NCBI GenBank assembly: GCA_002897995.1
Contig: BDTT01000114.1
Span: 26,368 to 90,367 of the forward strand
Direction: 5' to 3'
DNA length: 64,000 nucleotides
DNA from: a bacterium BMS3Bbin10
GTDB lineage: Bacteria > Pseudomonadota > Alphaproteobacteria > Rhizobiales > Methyloligellaceae
Positions 54,216 through 62,331 of this stretch are shown here, in pieces. How positions within the stretch are numbered: position 1 is the stretch's first letter; every line of letters begins with the position of its first letter. Below the pieces are notes generated by a model. The model searched no databases and had not been told where the DNA came from. It saw only the letters and a list, made by a program, of their open reading frames with translations. Position numbers and translations under genes: made by a program.

Positions 54216-55271
54216 GTGGACGAGCGCTCGCAATACAAGACCGCACTCGGTTTGGCCAAACGGGCGCTCGACTATATCGCGAGATATCAGACGCCGCCGA
54301 CGCCGCACGCCTATGAGCTTTTCTATACTGTTTGCGCCGGACTGAACCCGGACCTGAACAAGGCCCTGGCCGACATCATCGCTGAAAAGCGCAAACTCTC
54401 CGCCGCCGACGCCGAACGGCTCCATAAGGGATTTATATCGACGGAACTGCCATCGGAAACGATGGAGACCGTCGGCGCGCAAATGAACGGCCAAATGTCC
54501 GAGCTGCTCTCGCTTCTGGGCTCCGCGGCCGCAAACACCAGCAATTATCAGGCCTCACTGGAGAACGCCGAGCAAAAACTCTCCGGCGGGGCGGCGTCGC
54601 AGAATGTCGAGGCCCTGGTCGGTACGCTGCTGACGGCGACAAAAACCATGGCCCAGGCGAATACCGAGATTGCCGAAAATCTCGAGACCTCGCGCGCGCA
54701 GGTCGAGCAACTGGAAGACTGCCTGAAGGTCGCGCGCGAGGAATCCGCGCGCGACGCCCTCACCGGACTTATCATCCGCAGGCACTTCGACCGGCTGCTG
54801 GACGAAGCCATCCTGAACGGGGCCAACAGCGGCAAGCCCACTTCCCTTCTTGTCGCCGATATCGATCACTTCAAGGAATTCAATGACAAATACGGGCATA
54901 TCGCGGGAGACTCCGCGCTTCGCTATGTCGCCAGCTGTATCAAATCGAATATCAAAAACAAGGATACCGCCGCGCGCTATGGCGGCGAAGAGTTTGTTGT
55001 CATCCTGCCGGACACCAGCCTTGAACACGCCTTTGGCGTGGCCGAACGCATCCGCCATCTGATCAACTCGCGGGAGCTGGTGAAGAAGGCAACGAACGAG
55101 AATATGGGGCGGATATCGGTGTCTATCGGCGTCGCCGAACTGGTTGCCGGGGACACCGCCGAGTCGTTCCTCAACCGCGCGGATATGTGCATGTATGCGG
55201 CCAAGAATTCCGGCCGCAACCAAGTGATGGACACCACCGAGCCGGAACCGGCCGCCAACAGCGCGGCCTGA
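54216..55271 (+). CDS. GGDEF diguanylate cyclase
   Basis: Makes cyclic di-GMP. The 351-aa protein has a helical N-terminus (1-160) with low-complexity Ala/Asn parts and no membrane segment, then a GGDEF domain from about 175: RDALTGLIIRRHF, LLVADIDHFKEFNDKYGHIAGDSALRYVA and the active site YGGEEF (GGEEF at 256-260), followed by RISVSIGVAEL and MYAAKNSGRNQV. The inhibitory site normally RxxD five residues before GGEEF is KNKD here, so feedback control may be weak. It starts at a GTG with AGAGGG upstream. It could supply the c-di-GMP read by the PilZ receptor at 17131, but proximity does not show that. Confidence 0.93.
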   Translation: MDERSQYKTALGLAKRALDYIARYQTPPTPHAYELFYTVCAGLNPDLNKALADIIAEKRKLSAADAERLHKGFISTELPSETMETVGAQMNGQMSELLSLLGSAAANTSNYQASLENAEQKLSGGAASQNVEALVGTLLTATKTMAQANTEIAENLETSRAQVEQLEDCLKVAREESARDALTGLIIRRHFDRLLDEAILNGANSGKPTSLLVADIDHFKEFNDKYGHIAGDSALRYVASCIKSNIKNKDTAARYGGEEFVVILPDTSLEHAFGVAERIRHLINSRELVKKATNENMGRISVSIGVAELVAGDTAESFLNRADMCMYAAKNSGRNQVMDTTEPEPAANSAA

Positions 55272-55312
55272 GGGTCAGGCCCTCCGCCCGCACTTCCGAT
55301 CCTGAAACTCCC

Positions 55313-56203
55313 TCAGCCCTTGGCCACCTCGTGGCCGGCCAGCATTTCAAGCGCCTTGACCATGGCTGAGTGATCCCACGCCGATCCGCCATGGGCGGCG
55401 CAGGCATTGAACAGCTCCTGCGCCGTCGCCGTGTTGGGCAGCGCGACGCCGATGGCTCTGGCGCTTTGCAGCGCCAGATTGAGATCCTTCTGGTGCAGCT
55501 CGATGCGGAACCCGGGATCAAATGTGCGCTTGATCATGCGTTCGCCATGCACCTCCAGGATTTTCGACGATGCGAAACCGCCCATCAGCGCCTCGCGCAC
55601 CTTGGCCGGATCGGCTCCGGCCTTGGACGCGAACAGGAGCGCCTCGCTGACCGCCTCGATATTGAGCGCGACGATGATCTGATTGGCGACCTTGGTGGTC
55701 TGTCCGTCGCCATTGCCGCCCACCAGCGTGATATTCTGGCCCATCAGCTCGAACAGCGGTGTGGCCGCGTCGAAAGCCTTCTTCTCCCCGCCGACCATGA
55801 TGGTCAGGGACGCGGCCCTAGCGCCGACCTCGCCGCCGGACACCGGCGCGTCGAGATAGTCGCAGCCCAGATCATTGATCCGCTTTGCAAACTCCTTGGT
55901 CTCGATCGGCGCGATGGAGCTCATGTCGATGACGGTCTTGCCGCCCGAAAGACCTTCCGCCACGCCGTTCTCGCCGAACAGGACCTGCGCGACATGGGGC
56001 GTGTCGGGCACCATCACAATGATGACGTCGCTGGCCTCGGCCACTTCCTTGTTCGAGCCCACGACCTTGAGCCCCTTGCCGGTCAGCTCGCCCGGAGCCG
56101 GTGTGGCGTGAACCGCCGTGCACACGGCGTGCCCGCCGTCAATCAGATGACCCGCCATCGGCGCGCCCATGATGCCAAGGCCGATGAAGCCGATATTCGC
56201 CAT
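55313..56203 (-). CDS. glxR: 2-hydroxy-3-oxopropionate (tartronate semialdehyde) reductase
   Basis: Reduces tartronate semialdehyde to D-glycerate with NAD(P)H. The 296-aa beta-hydroxyacid dehydrogenase has the cofactor motif NIGFIGLGIMGAPMAGHLIDGGH, the substrate-binding FYLDAPVSGGEVGA-type segment CDYLDAPVSGGEVGA, the catalytic Lys in GNGDGQTTKVANQIIVALNIEAVSEAL, and FRIELHQKDLNLAL. GAGGAGAG precedes the ATG at 56203. It is the last gene of the gcl-hyi-glxR operon, 40 bases after hyi. Confidence 0.94.
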   Translation of the reverse strand: MANIGFIGLGIMGAPMAGHLIDGGHAVCTAVHATPAPGELTGKGLKVVGSNKEVAEASDVIIVMVPDTPHVAQVLFGENGVAEGLSGGKTVIDMSSIAPIETKEFAKRINDLGCDYLDAPVSGGEVGARAASLTIMVGGEKKAFDAATPLFELMGQNITLVGGNGDGQTTKVANQIIVALNIEAVSEALLFASKAGADPAKVREALMGGFASSKILEVHGERMIKRTFDPGFRIELHQKDLNLALQSARAIGVALPNTATAQELFNACAAHGGSAWDHSAMVKALEMLAGHEVAKG

Positions 56204-56243
56204 GTCTGCTCTCCTCAATTATCCGGTGGAATTTCTGGAACCC

Positions 56244-57020
56244 CTAGCGCGCCGCCTCGAACCAGCCAAGACCCTCAAGCGTTGTCGTGGCGGGCATGTA
56301 TTCGCAGCCGATCCAGCCCTTGTAGCCAATGCGGTCCAGATGGCCAAAAAGGAAGGGGTAGTTAATCTCTCCCGTACCCGGCTCATGCCGGCCCGGCGTG
56401 TCGGCAAGCTGGATATGGGCGATGCGCGGCAACAGGCGCTCCATGGTCGGCGCCAAGTCTCCCTCCATGATCTGCATGTGATAGATATCGTACTGGATGT
56501 AGAGATTATCAGAAGCCGCTTCGGCAAGAATCTCCTCCGCCTGAGCGGATCTATTCAGATAAAATCCGGGGATGTCGCGCGTATTGATCATCTCGATCAG
56601 GAGCCGGATGCCGGCCTTTTCGGTTTCGCCCGCGGCGAACCGCAGATTGCTCACATAGGTTTCGCGCAGTTCCCGCGGCGCGGCGCCCTCGGGCGCAATG
56701 CCGGCCATGGCGTGCAACTGCCCCAGCTCCAGCGTTTTGGCATAACCAATCGCCTTGGCGACCCCTTCGCGAAATTCGTCCACGCGGTCCGGCAGACAGG
56801 CGATGCCGCGCTCCCCGGCGCCCCAGTCGCCGGCCGGCATATTGTGAAGCACCTGAACCAGGCCGTTGGCTTTCAGTCTTTGAGCGATTTCCCCCGCTTC
56901 ATGGTCATAGGGGAAAAGATACTCCACACCGTTGAAACCGGCCTTGGCGGCGGCCTCGAAACGATCGAGGAAATCAACTTCGTTGAACATCATGGAAAGA
57001 TTGGCGGCAAACTGAACCAT
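56244..57020 (-). CDS. hyi: Hydroxypyruvate isomerase
   Basis: Interconverts hydroxypyruvate and tartronate semialdehyde. The 258-aa TIM-barrel protein of the xylose-isomerase-like family begins FAANLSMMFNEVDFLDRFEAAAKAGFNGVEYLFPY and has LLIEMINTRDIPGFYL, LYIQYDIYHMQIMEGD, IAHIQLADTPGRHEPGTGEINY and WIGCEYMP, with metal-ligand acids in the E/D of those motifs. The ATG at 57020 has GGGAG 11 bases upstream. It follows gcl by 90 bases and precedes glxR. Confidence 0.95.
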   Translation of the reverse strand: MVQFAANLSMMFNEVDFLDRFEAAAKAGFNGVEYLFPYDHEAGEIAQRLKANGLVQVLHNMPAGDWGAGERGIACLPDRVDEFREGVAKAIGYAKTLELGQLHAMAGIAPEGAAPRELRETYVSNLRFAAGETEKAGIRLLIEMINTRDIPGFYLNRSAQAEEILAEAASDNLYIQYDIYHMQIMEGDLAPTMERLLPRIAHIQLADTPGRHEPGTGEINYPFLFGHLDRIGYKGWIGCEYMPATTTLEGLGWFEAAR

Positions 57021-57110
57021 CGATTTCGGGCTCCCGATTGATTGAGCCCGTTGCGGGCTGGTTGGTCATATTCGAAGGTGGCGCAACCCCCGGCGGGGGG
57101 CGCTTAAGTC

Positions 57111-58928
57111 CTATTGCGCTATGGCGGATTCCGATACCGGATCGAGATCTACCGGGGTTTCCAGAGACAAATCCGGATCGAGACACAATATGTCCTCGAA
57201 CTCGTTCACGCCATCGATCTCGGTGCCCATCGCAATATTGGTCACGCGCTCCAGAATAAACTCGAGTACGACCGGCACCCGGTGCTCCTCCATCAGCTCA
57301 TGCGCCTTTGCGAAGGCGTGCTTGAACTCGTTGGGGCTTTTGACCCGGATGGCCTTGCAGCCCAGCCCCTCGGCCACCGCGACATGATCGACGCCATAGC
57401 CCGGCAACGCATCGCCATCGTCGCTTGTATTGATATTCTCGAACGCCAGGGAGACCTCGAAATCCATCTCGAAACCGCGCTGGGCCTGCCGGATGAGGCC
57501 GAGATAGGAATTGTTCACGACGATGTGGAGATAGGGCAGCTTGTGCTGCGCGCCGACCGCCAGTTCCTCGATCATGAACTGGAAATCATAGTCGCCGGAC
57601 AGCGCGACGATCTTCTTGTCCGGCAGGGCGACGCGCACGCCAAGGGCCGCCGGCAGGGTCCAGCCCAGGGGGCCGGCCTGCCCGCAATTGATCCAGTTGC
57701 GCGGATTGTAAACATGCAGGAACTGCGCGCCGGCGATCTGCGACAAACCGATGGTCGTGACGTAGCAGGTATCGCGGTCGAGCTCGGTGTTCATTTCCTC
57801 ATAGACGCGCTGCGGCTTGAGCGGCACATCGTCGAAATGCGACTTGCGCAGCATGACCTCCTTGCGGTGCGCGCACTGGCCCGCCCATGTCGCGCGGTCC
57901 TTGAGCCTGCCTTGCGCCTTCCATTCCTTCGCCACGTCGATGAACTGCTCAAGCGCCGCCCCGGCGTCGGACACGATGCCGAAATCGGGGGCGAAGACGC
58001 GGCCGATCTGCGTCGGCTCGATATCCACATGGATGAATTTGCGGTCCTTGGTATAGACCTCCACCGAACCGGTATGACGGTTGGCCCAGCGGTTGCCGAT
58101 ACCGAACAGGAAATCGGAACGCAGCAGTGTCGCATTGCCATAACGGTGGCTCGTCTGCAAACCGGCCATGCCCGCCATAAGCGGATGATCGTCCGGAATG
58201 ACGCCCCAGCCCATCAGCGTGGGGATGACCGGCACGCCGGTCAGTTCGGCGAATTCCACAAGCAGATCGCAGGCGTCGGCATTGATGATCCCGCCGCCGG
58301 CCACGATCAGCGGGCGCGCCGCCTCATTGAGCATGGCAATGGCCTTTTCCGCCTGCGCGCGCGTGGCGGAGGGTTTGTAGGGTTCGAGCGGCTCATAAGT
58401 GTCTTCGTCAAACTCGATCTCGCCCATCTGCACGTCGACCGGCAGATCGACAAGCACCGGACCCGGGCGCCCGGAGCGCATTAAATGAAACGCCTTCTGC
58501 AGGACCATCGGCACCAGCGCGGGCTCCTTTACCGTCACCGCCCATTTGGTGACGGGCTTGGCGATCGCCTCGATATCGACGGCCTGGAAATCTTCCTTGT
58601 CGAGCTTGGCGCGCGGTGCCTGGCCGGTGATGCACAAAATGGGGATCGAATCGGCCGAGGCCGAATACAGCCCGGTGATCATGTCGGTTCCGGCCGGGCC
58701 GGAGGTGCCGAGGCACACACCGATGTTCCCTGACCTGGCCCGCGTATAACCTTCCGCCATATGCGAGGCGCCCTCGACATGGCGGGCGAGGATATGGCGG
58801 ATTGAACCGCGATCCTTCATCGCCGCGTAAAGTGGATTGATCGCCGCGCCGGGAACCCCGAAGGCGACGTCCACACCCTCTTTCTCAAGAACCCTGACCG
58901 CGGCTTCGACTGCCCGCATGCGCGCCAT
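57111..58928 (-). CDS. gcl: Glyoxylate carboligase (tartronate-semialdehyde synthase)
   Basis: Thiamine-diphosphate enzyme that condenses two glyoxylates into tartronate semialdehyde with loss of CO2. 605 aa. It begins [34 protein letters not shown]; the Val in FGVPG sits where other ThDP enzymes have the catalytic Glu, a hallmark of Gcl. [31 protein letters not shown] and the ThDP motif [42 protein letters not shown] follow. GGGAG lies eight bases before the ATG at 58928. First gene of gcl-hyi-glxR, divergent from an IclR-type regulator. Confidence 0.97.
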   Translation of the reverse strand: MARMRAVEAAVRVLEKEGVDVAFGVPGAAINPLYAAMKDRGSIRHILARHVEGASHMAEGYTRARSGNIGVCLGTSGPAGTDMITGLYSASADSIPILCITGQAPRAKLDKEDFQAVDIEAIAKPVTKWAVTVKEPALVPMVLQKAFHLMRSGRPGPVLVDLPVDVQMGEIEFDEDTYEPLEPYKPSATRAQAEKAIAMLNEAARPLIVAGGGIINADACDLLVEFAELTGVPVIPTLMGWGVIPDDHPLMAGMAGLQTSHRYGNATLLRSDFLFGIGNRWANRHTGSVEVYTKDRKFIHVDIEPTQIGRVFAPDFGIVSDAGAALEQFIDVAKEWKAQGRLKDRATWAGQCAHRKEVMLRKSHFDDVPLKPQRVYEEMNTELDRDTCYVTTIGLSQIAGAQFLHVYNPRNWINCGQAGPLGWTLPAALGVRVALPDKKIVALSGDYDFQFMIEELAVGAQHKLPYLHIVVNNSYLGLIRQAQRGFEMDFEVSLAFENINTSDDGDALPGYGVDHVAVAEGLGCKAIRVKSPNEFKHAFAKAHELMEEHRVPVVLEFILERVTNIAMGTEIDGVNEFEDILCLDPDLSLETPVDLDPVSESAIAQ

Positions 58929-58993
58929 TGGATATGTTCTCCCAAAACTGAAACTACCCGGAAGCTACACCGGAAAATCCACAAATGTCAAAT

Positions 58994-59100
58994 TATGGAA
59001 ATGCTTTCTGTATTATGGAAAATCATATTTATGTGTGTAATACTGGTTTTTTCACCTAAAATATGATGTTTTTCCATTTTATATAAAGTGTTTTCCATAA
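58994..59100. promoter_or_regulatory. Candidate IclR-family operator: four GGAAA/TTTCC half-sites
   Basis: In the AT-rich gap between gcl and the IclR-type gene are TATGGAAA (58994-59001), TTATGGAAAA (59013-59022), TTTTTCCA (59069-59076) and TTTTCCATAA (59091-59100). The second and fourth are exact 10-bp inverted repeats. IclR/AllR-type regulators bind such GGAAA-TTTCC palindromes. They likely control both divergent promoters. Confidence 0.6.
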
Positions 59101-59189
59101 TAATTGCCAGATGATAGTCTCAGTTGGATTTTTGTGTGTTTGTTGGCCGGCGCGGAATCGGTTAAATCCGGCTGGAAGGGTATTGAAAA

Positions 59190-60017
59190 TTGGCACGCAC
59201 CATTGACCCCAAGCGCCCCCGGGGCCGGCCGCCATCGATCAAGGCGGGGCCGAACGCCGGATCGGTTCAATCCCTGGACCGGGCGCTGACCCTCCTTGAG
59301 CTGATCGCCGGGGAAGACGGATTGACGCTGAGCGAGCTGGCGCAGCGCGCCGGCGTGCCGCCGTCGACCGCGCACCGGATTCTGACCACGCTTCAGGGCC
59401 ACGACTATGTGATGCATGACGAAGAGCGCGGGCTGTGGCTTATCGGGGTGCGCGCCTTCGAGGTGGGCGCTTCGTTTGTGCGCAACCGCAAGCTGGCGGC
59501 GACGGGGCGCGCCATCATGCGGTCCTTGCAGCAGGCCAGCGGCGAAACGGTCAATCTGGGGATTGAAGAGGAAGGGAGCATCGTCTTCATCTCGCAGATG
59601 GAATGCCATCATGCCCTGCGCGCCTTCCACCGGCCCGGTTCGCGCGGCGCGATACACGCTTCGGGCATCGGCAAGGCGCTGCTCTCGACATTCACCGGCG
59701 AGGAGGTAAAGCGCATCCTGCACAAGACGGGGCTGAAAAAATTTACGGACAAGACACTGGTTGAGCCCGGCGGGCTGTTTGCCGAACTCGCAACGGCGCG
59801 CGCGCGCGGCTGGGCCATCGACGATGAGGAACTCACCCCCGGCATGCGATGCATCGCCGCGCCGATCTACAATGAGCATGAGGAAGCCTTTGCCGGCCTG
59901 TCGGTCTCCGGCCCAACGGTGCGCATCACCGACGAGCGCATCGGCGAGCTGGGACCCATGGTGAGACGCGCGGCCGAAGACATCACGAAATCCATTGGCG
60001 GGCGGGCGCCTCGATAG
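59190..60017 (+). CDS. IclR family transcriptional regulator (AllR-like)
   Basis: A 275-aa protein. An N-terminal basic stretch (TIDPKRPRGRPPSIKAG) precedes the winged helix (SVQSLDRALTLLELIAGEDGLTLSELAQRAGVPPSTAHRILTTLQGHDYV) and the IclR effector domain (SGETVNLGIEEEGSIVFISQMECHHALRAFHRPGSRGAIHASGIGKALLST... to ...MRCIAAPIYNEHEEAFAGLSVSGP). Relatives bind glyoxylate or allantoin-derived signals. It starts at a TTG with GGAAGGG upstream. Divergence from gcl-hyi-glxR makes control of that operon very likely. Confidence 0.93.
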   Translation: MARTIDPKRPRGRPPSIKAGPNAGSVQSLDRALTLLELIAGEDGLTLSELAQRAGVPPSTAHRILTTLQGHDYVMHDEERGLWLIGVRAFEVGASFVRNRKLAATGRAIMRSLQQASGETVNLGIEEEGSIVFISQMECHHALRAFHRPGSRGAIHASGIGKALLSTFTGEEVKRILHKTGLKKFTDKTLVEPGGLFAELATARARGWAIDDEELTPGMRCIAAPIYNEHEEAFAGLSVSGPTVRITDERIGELGPMVRRAAEDITKSIGGRAPR

Positions 60018-60132
60018 GAGCGCGCAAAGCCGCAGCTTGCGCGGCGCGGAAAATCTTTTCATAACGCTTGGCTGGAATTGCGCCGGCACTTTGCACGCGG
60101 CGCGATCCACCCCCGTATCGAAAGGACGGCGC

Positions 60133-60816
60133 ATGGCCTATGTCATCGACCCGCCGAAATGCCCGGCGCTGCCGGTCAGGGGCAGCGGCGATCTATTTCC
60201 CGTTCACCGCATTTACTGCGTCGGGCGCAACTATGCCGCCCACACCATCGAGATGGGCTACGACCCGGACAAGGAACCGCCGTTTTTCTTTCAGAAGAAC
60301 CCGGACAATCTGCTCATCGGCCAGGATTTCCCCTACCCGCCGGCCTCCGGCAATGTGCATTTCGAGATCGAACTGGCGGTGGCGCTGAAGAGCGGCGGCG
60401 CCGGCATTTCGATCGGCGATTCCCTGTCCCATATTTACGGCTATGCGGTCGCGCTCGACATGACCCGCCGCGATTTGCAGGGCGAGGCCAAAAAAGCCGG
60501 GCGTCCCTGGGAAGTCGGCAAGGCGTTCGAGCATTCCGCGCCATGCGGCGCGCTGGTTCCGGCCAGCGAAATCGGCCACCCCGCCGCCGGCACGATCTGG
60601 CTGGACGTGGACGGGACGCGCCGTCAGGAGGGCGATCTCGACCAGATGATCTGGAAAATCCCGGAACTGATCTCCACCCTGTCGGGCCTGTTCACGCTCG
60701 CGCCGGGAGATCTCATTTTGACCGGCACGCCCGCGGGCGTGGGACCGGTCACCAGGGGCAACCGGCTCCATGGCGGGGTAGAGGGTGTGGGCGAGCTGGA
60801 CGTTATGGTGGTTTAG
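60133..60816 (+). CDS. Fumarylacetoacetate hydrolase (FAH) family protein
   Basis: A 227-aa FAH-family enzyme: YCVGRNYAAHTIEMG, PFFFQKNPDNLLI, NVHFEIELAVALKSGG with the metal-binding E..E, GYAVALDMTRRDLQGEAKKAGRPWEVGKAFEHSAPCG and LILTGTPAGVGPVTRGN. Family members hydrolyse acylpyruvates or related diketo acids or decarboxylate oxaloacetate. This short form is of the acylpyruvate-hydrolase type. AAAGGA precedes the ATG at 60133; the frame extends upstream into unrelated sequence. It follows the regulator by 115 bases, with a partial operator-like motif between. Confidence 0.92.
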   Translation: MAYVIDPPKCPALPVRGSGDLFPVHRIYCVGRNYAAHTIEMGYDPDKEPPFFFQKNPDNLLIGQDFPYPPASGNVHFEIELAVALKSGGAGISIGDSLSHIYGYAVALDMTRRDLQGEAKKAGRPWEVGKAFEHSAPCGALVPASEIGHPAAGTIWLDVDGTRRQEGDLDQMIWKIPELISTLSGLFTLAPGDLILTGTPAGVGPVTRGNRLHGGVEGVGELDVMVV

Positions 60817-60874
60817 GCGGCAATAGCGATATAACCCCGCCTGACCGGCATTGCGGAAAACACAGGAAGCGGAA

Positions 60875-61537
60875 ATGGTAACCATTGTCATCACGGGCGC
60901 CAACAGGGGCATCGGCCTTGCGCTGGCGGAGCAATACCAGGCGCGCGGGGATCATGTCATCGCCGCCGTTCGCACGGCTTCACCGGAGTTGACCGGGCCG
61001 GGCATCGAAACCTTCGAGGGCGTTGACGTCACCGACGATGGAGCGGTCGCGCGGTTCGCCTCCGCGCTGGAGGGCCGCGGCATCGATGTCCTCATCAACA
61101 ATGCCGGCATCCTTACCCGCGAACCGCTCGATGATCTCGACTGGGAGCGAATGAGAACCCAGTTCGAGGTCAACGCACTCGGACCGCTGCGCGTTACCAG
61201 GGCTTTGCTGCCCTGTTTTTCCGAAGGCTCCAAGGTCGCCATCATTTCCAGCCGCGTCGGCTCGCTCGGTGATAATTCTTCGGGCAATAATTACGGCTAC
61301 CGCATGTCCAAGGTGGCGGTGAATATGGCTGGCGTGAACCTGTCGCATGACCTGAAAGACAAGGATATTCCCGTCATCCTGCTGCATCCCGGCCATGTGC
61401 GAACCGGCCTCACCGGCATGACCGGCGGGATTGACCCCGGCGAATCCGCGCGTGGCCTGATCGACCGGATCGATGAAACGAATATGGAGCGCACCGGCAC
61501 CTTCTGGCACGCCAATGGCACAGAGTTGCCCTGGTAG
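60875..61537 (+). CDS. Short-chain dehydrogenase/reductase
   Basis: A 220-aa SDR with the cofactor motif VITGANRGIGLALAEQY, NNAGI (LINNAGILTREPL), the catalytic Ser in VAIISSRVGSLGDN and the YxxxK pair in YGYRMSKVAVNM. HPGHVRTGLTG follows. It resembles csgA-like/C-factor SDRs; the substrate is unknown. AGGAAG lies four bases from the ATG at 60875. It is 58 bases downstream of the FAH gene in the same direction, probably on the same transcript. Confidence 0.93.
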   Translation: MVTIVITGANRGIGLALAEQYQARGDHVIAAVRTASPELTGPGIETFEGVDVTDDGAVARFASALEGRGIDVLINNAGILTREPLDDLDWERMRTQFEVNALGPLRVTRALLPCFSEGSKVAIISSRVGSLGDNSSGNNYGYRMSKVAVNMAGVNLSHDLKDKDIPVILLHPGHVRTGLTGMTGGIDPGESARGLIDRIDETNMERTGTFWHANGTELPW

Positions 61538-61554
61538 GGGGCGGGTGGCTTTGT

Positions 61555-62052
61555 AATCCTATTCCCGGCCTGATGCCGCTGACCGGCGGTTACCGGCGCA
61601 CTCCGGTGATGCGGATCGGCGCGGACATCTATTGCGACAGCCAGTGCATCCTGCGCGAGATCGACCGCCGGCACGTGGAGCCGACTTTCTTTCCCGGCGG
61701 CGGCTTCGGCCTTCCCTGGGCGATAAGCCGCTGGACCGACGCAATACTTTTCGATCTGGTGGTGCGCGTGGCGCTGGGCTCCGCCCCCGGCGACCTGCCC
61801 GGGGAAGCGCTGGAGATCGCCCGTATGGCCGAGCCCGAAACCAAGGAAAAGGCCGACCCGCTCGACCCGCAAGGACTCGCGCCCGGCATGACTGTGAGCG
61901 TCACCCCGGACGGCGATGGCGGCGACCCGGAGGTCGGGGGAATCGTGCGCATGGTCACCCGCGACACAATCGCGATCCTCCGCGACGACGAGCAGGTAGG
62001 CTCGGTATGCGTCCATTTCCCCCGGGTGGGCTACAGGGTGAGCGCTATTTAG
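61555..62052 (+). pseudogene. Glutathione S-transferase gene, truncated and internally deleted
   Basis: The frame reads ...PIPGLMPLTGGYRRTPVMRIGADIYCDSQCILREI, the second half of the thioredoxin-like domain of a GST group common in Rhizobiales, then WAISRWTDAILFDLVVRVALGSAPGDLPGE. The helical domain of about 120 residues is then missing, and the sequence resumes at EALEIARMAEPETKEKADPLDPQGLAPGM and ends with the usual GSVCVHFPRVGYRVSAI. The first beta-alpha unit with the start is also missing. An ATG at 61573 has no ribosome site. It is probably not functional. The remaining parts stay in one frame. Confidence 0.75.
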
Positions 62053-62176
62053 TGCGTATCACCGATAAGCCTGTCCCCGCGAAGGCGGGGATGGAAACCG
62101 GTTATCGGAAAAATGATACGCATAAACAAAAACCTGGATCGCGGTTTTGATTCCATCAAAACATGAAGCGATCTAG
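62051..62176 (+). repeat. 126-bp structured interspersed repeat, copy C
   Basis: Almost identical to copy A at 21911 (GATAAGCCTGTCC here, GATAAGCATGTCC there). It overlaps the stop codon of the GST pseudogene and ends at CTAG. Confidence 0.9.
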
Positions 62177-62331
62177 GGGTGGAAAATCAAGCTGTTTTCC
62201 CGAAAATTTCCCCGTTAGCCAATTGTTAAAAAATCATTCAATTCCGGTCACATTTGCTTGCGCGCCAGCGGCCTGAACGTCTAGTCTGGCCATGAAAACC
62301 GCAAAAAAACCTATGGACGGGGAAACACACC

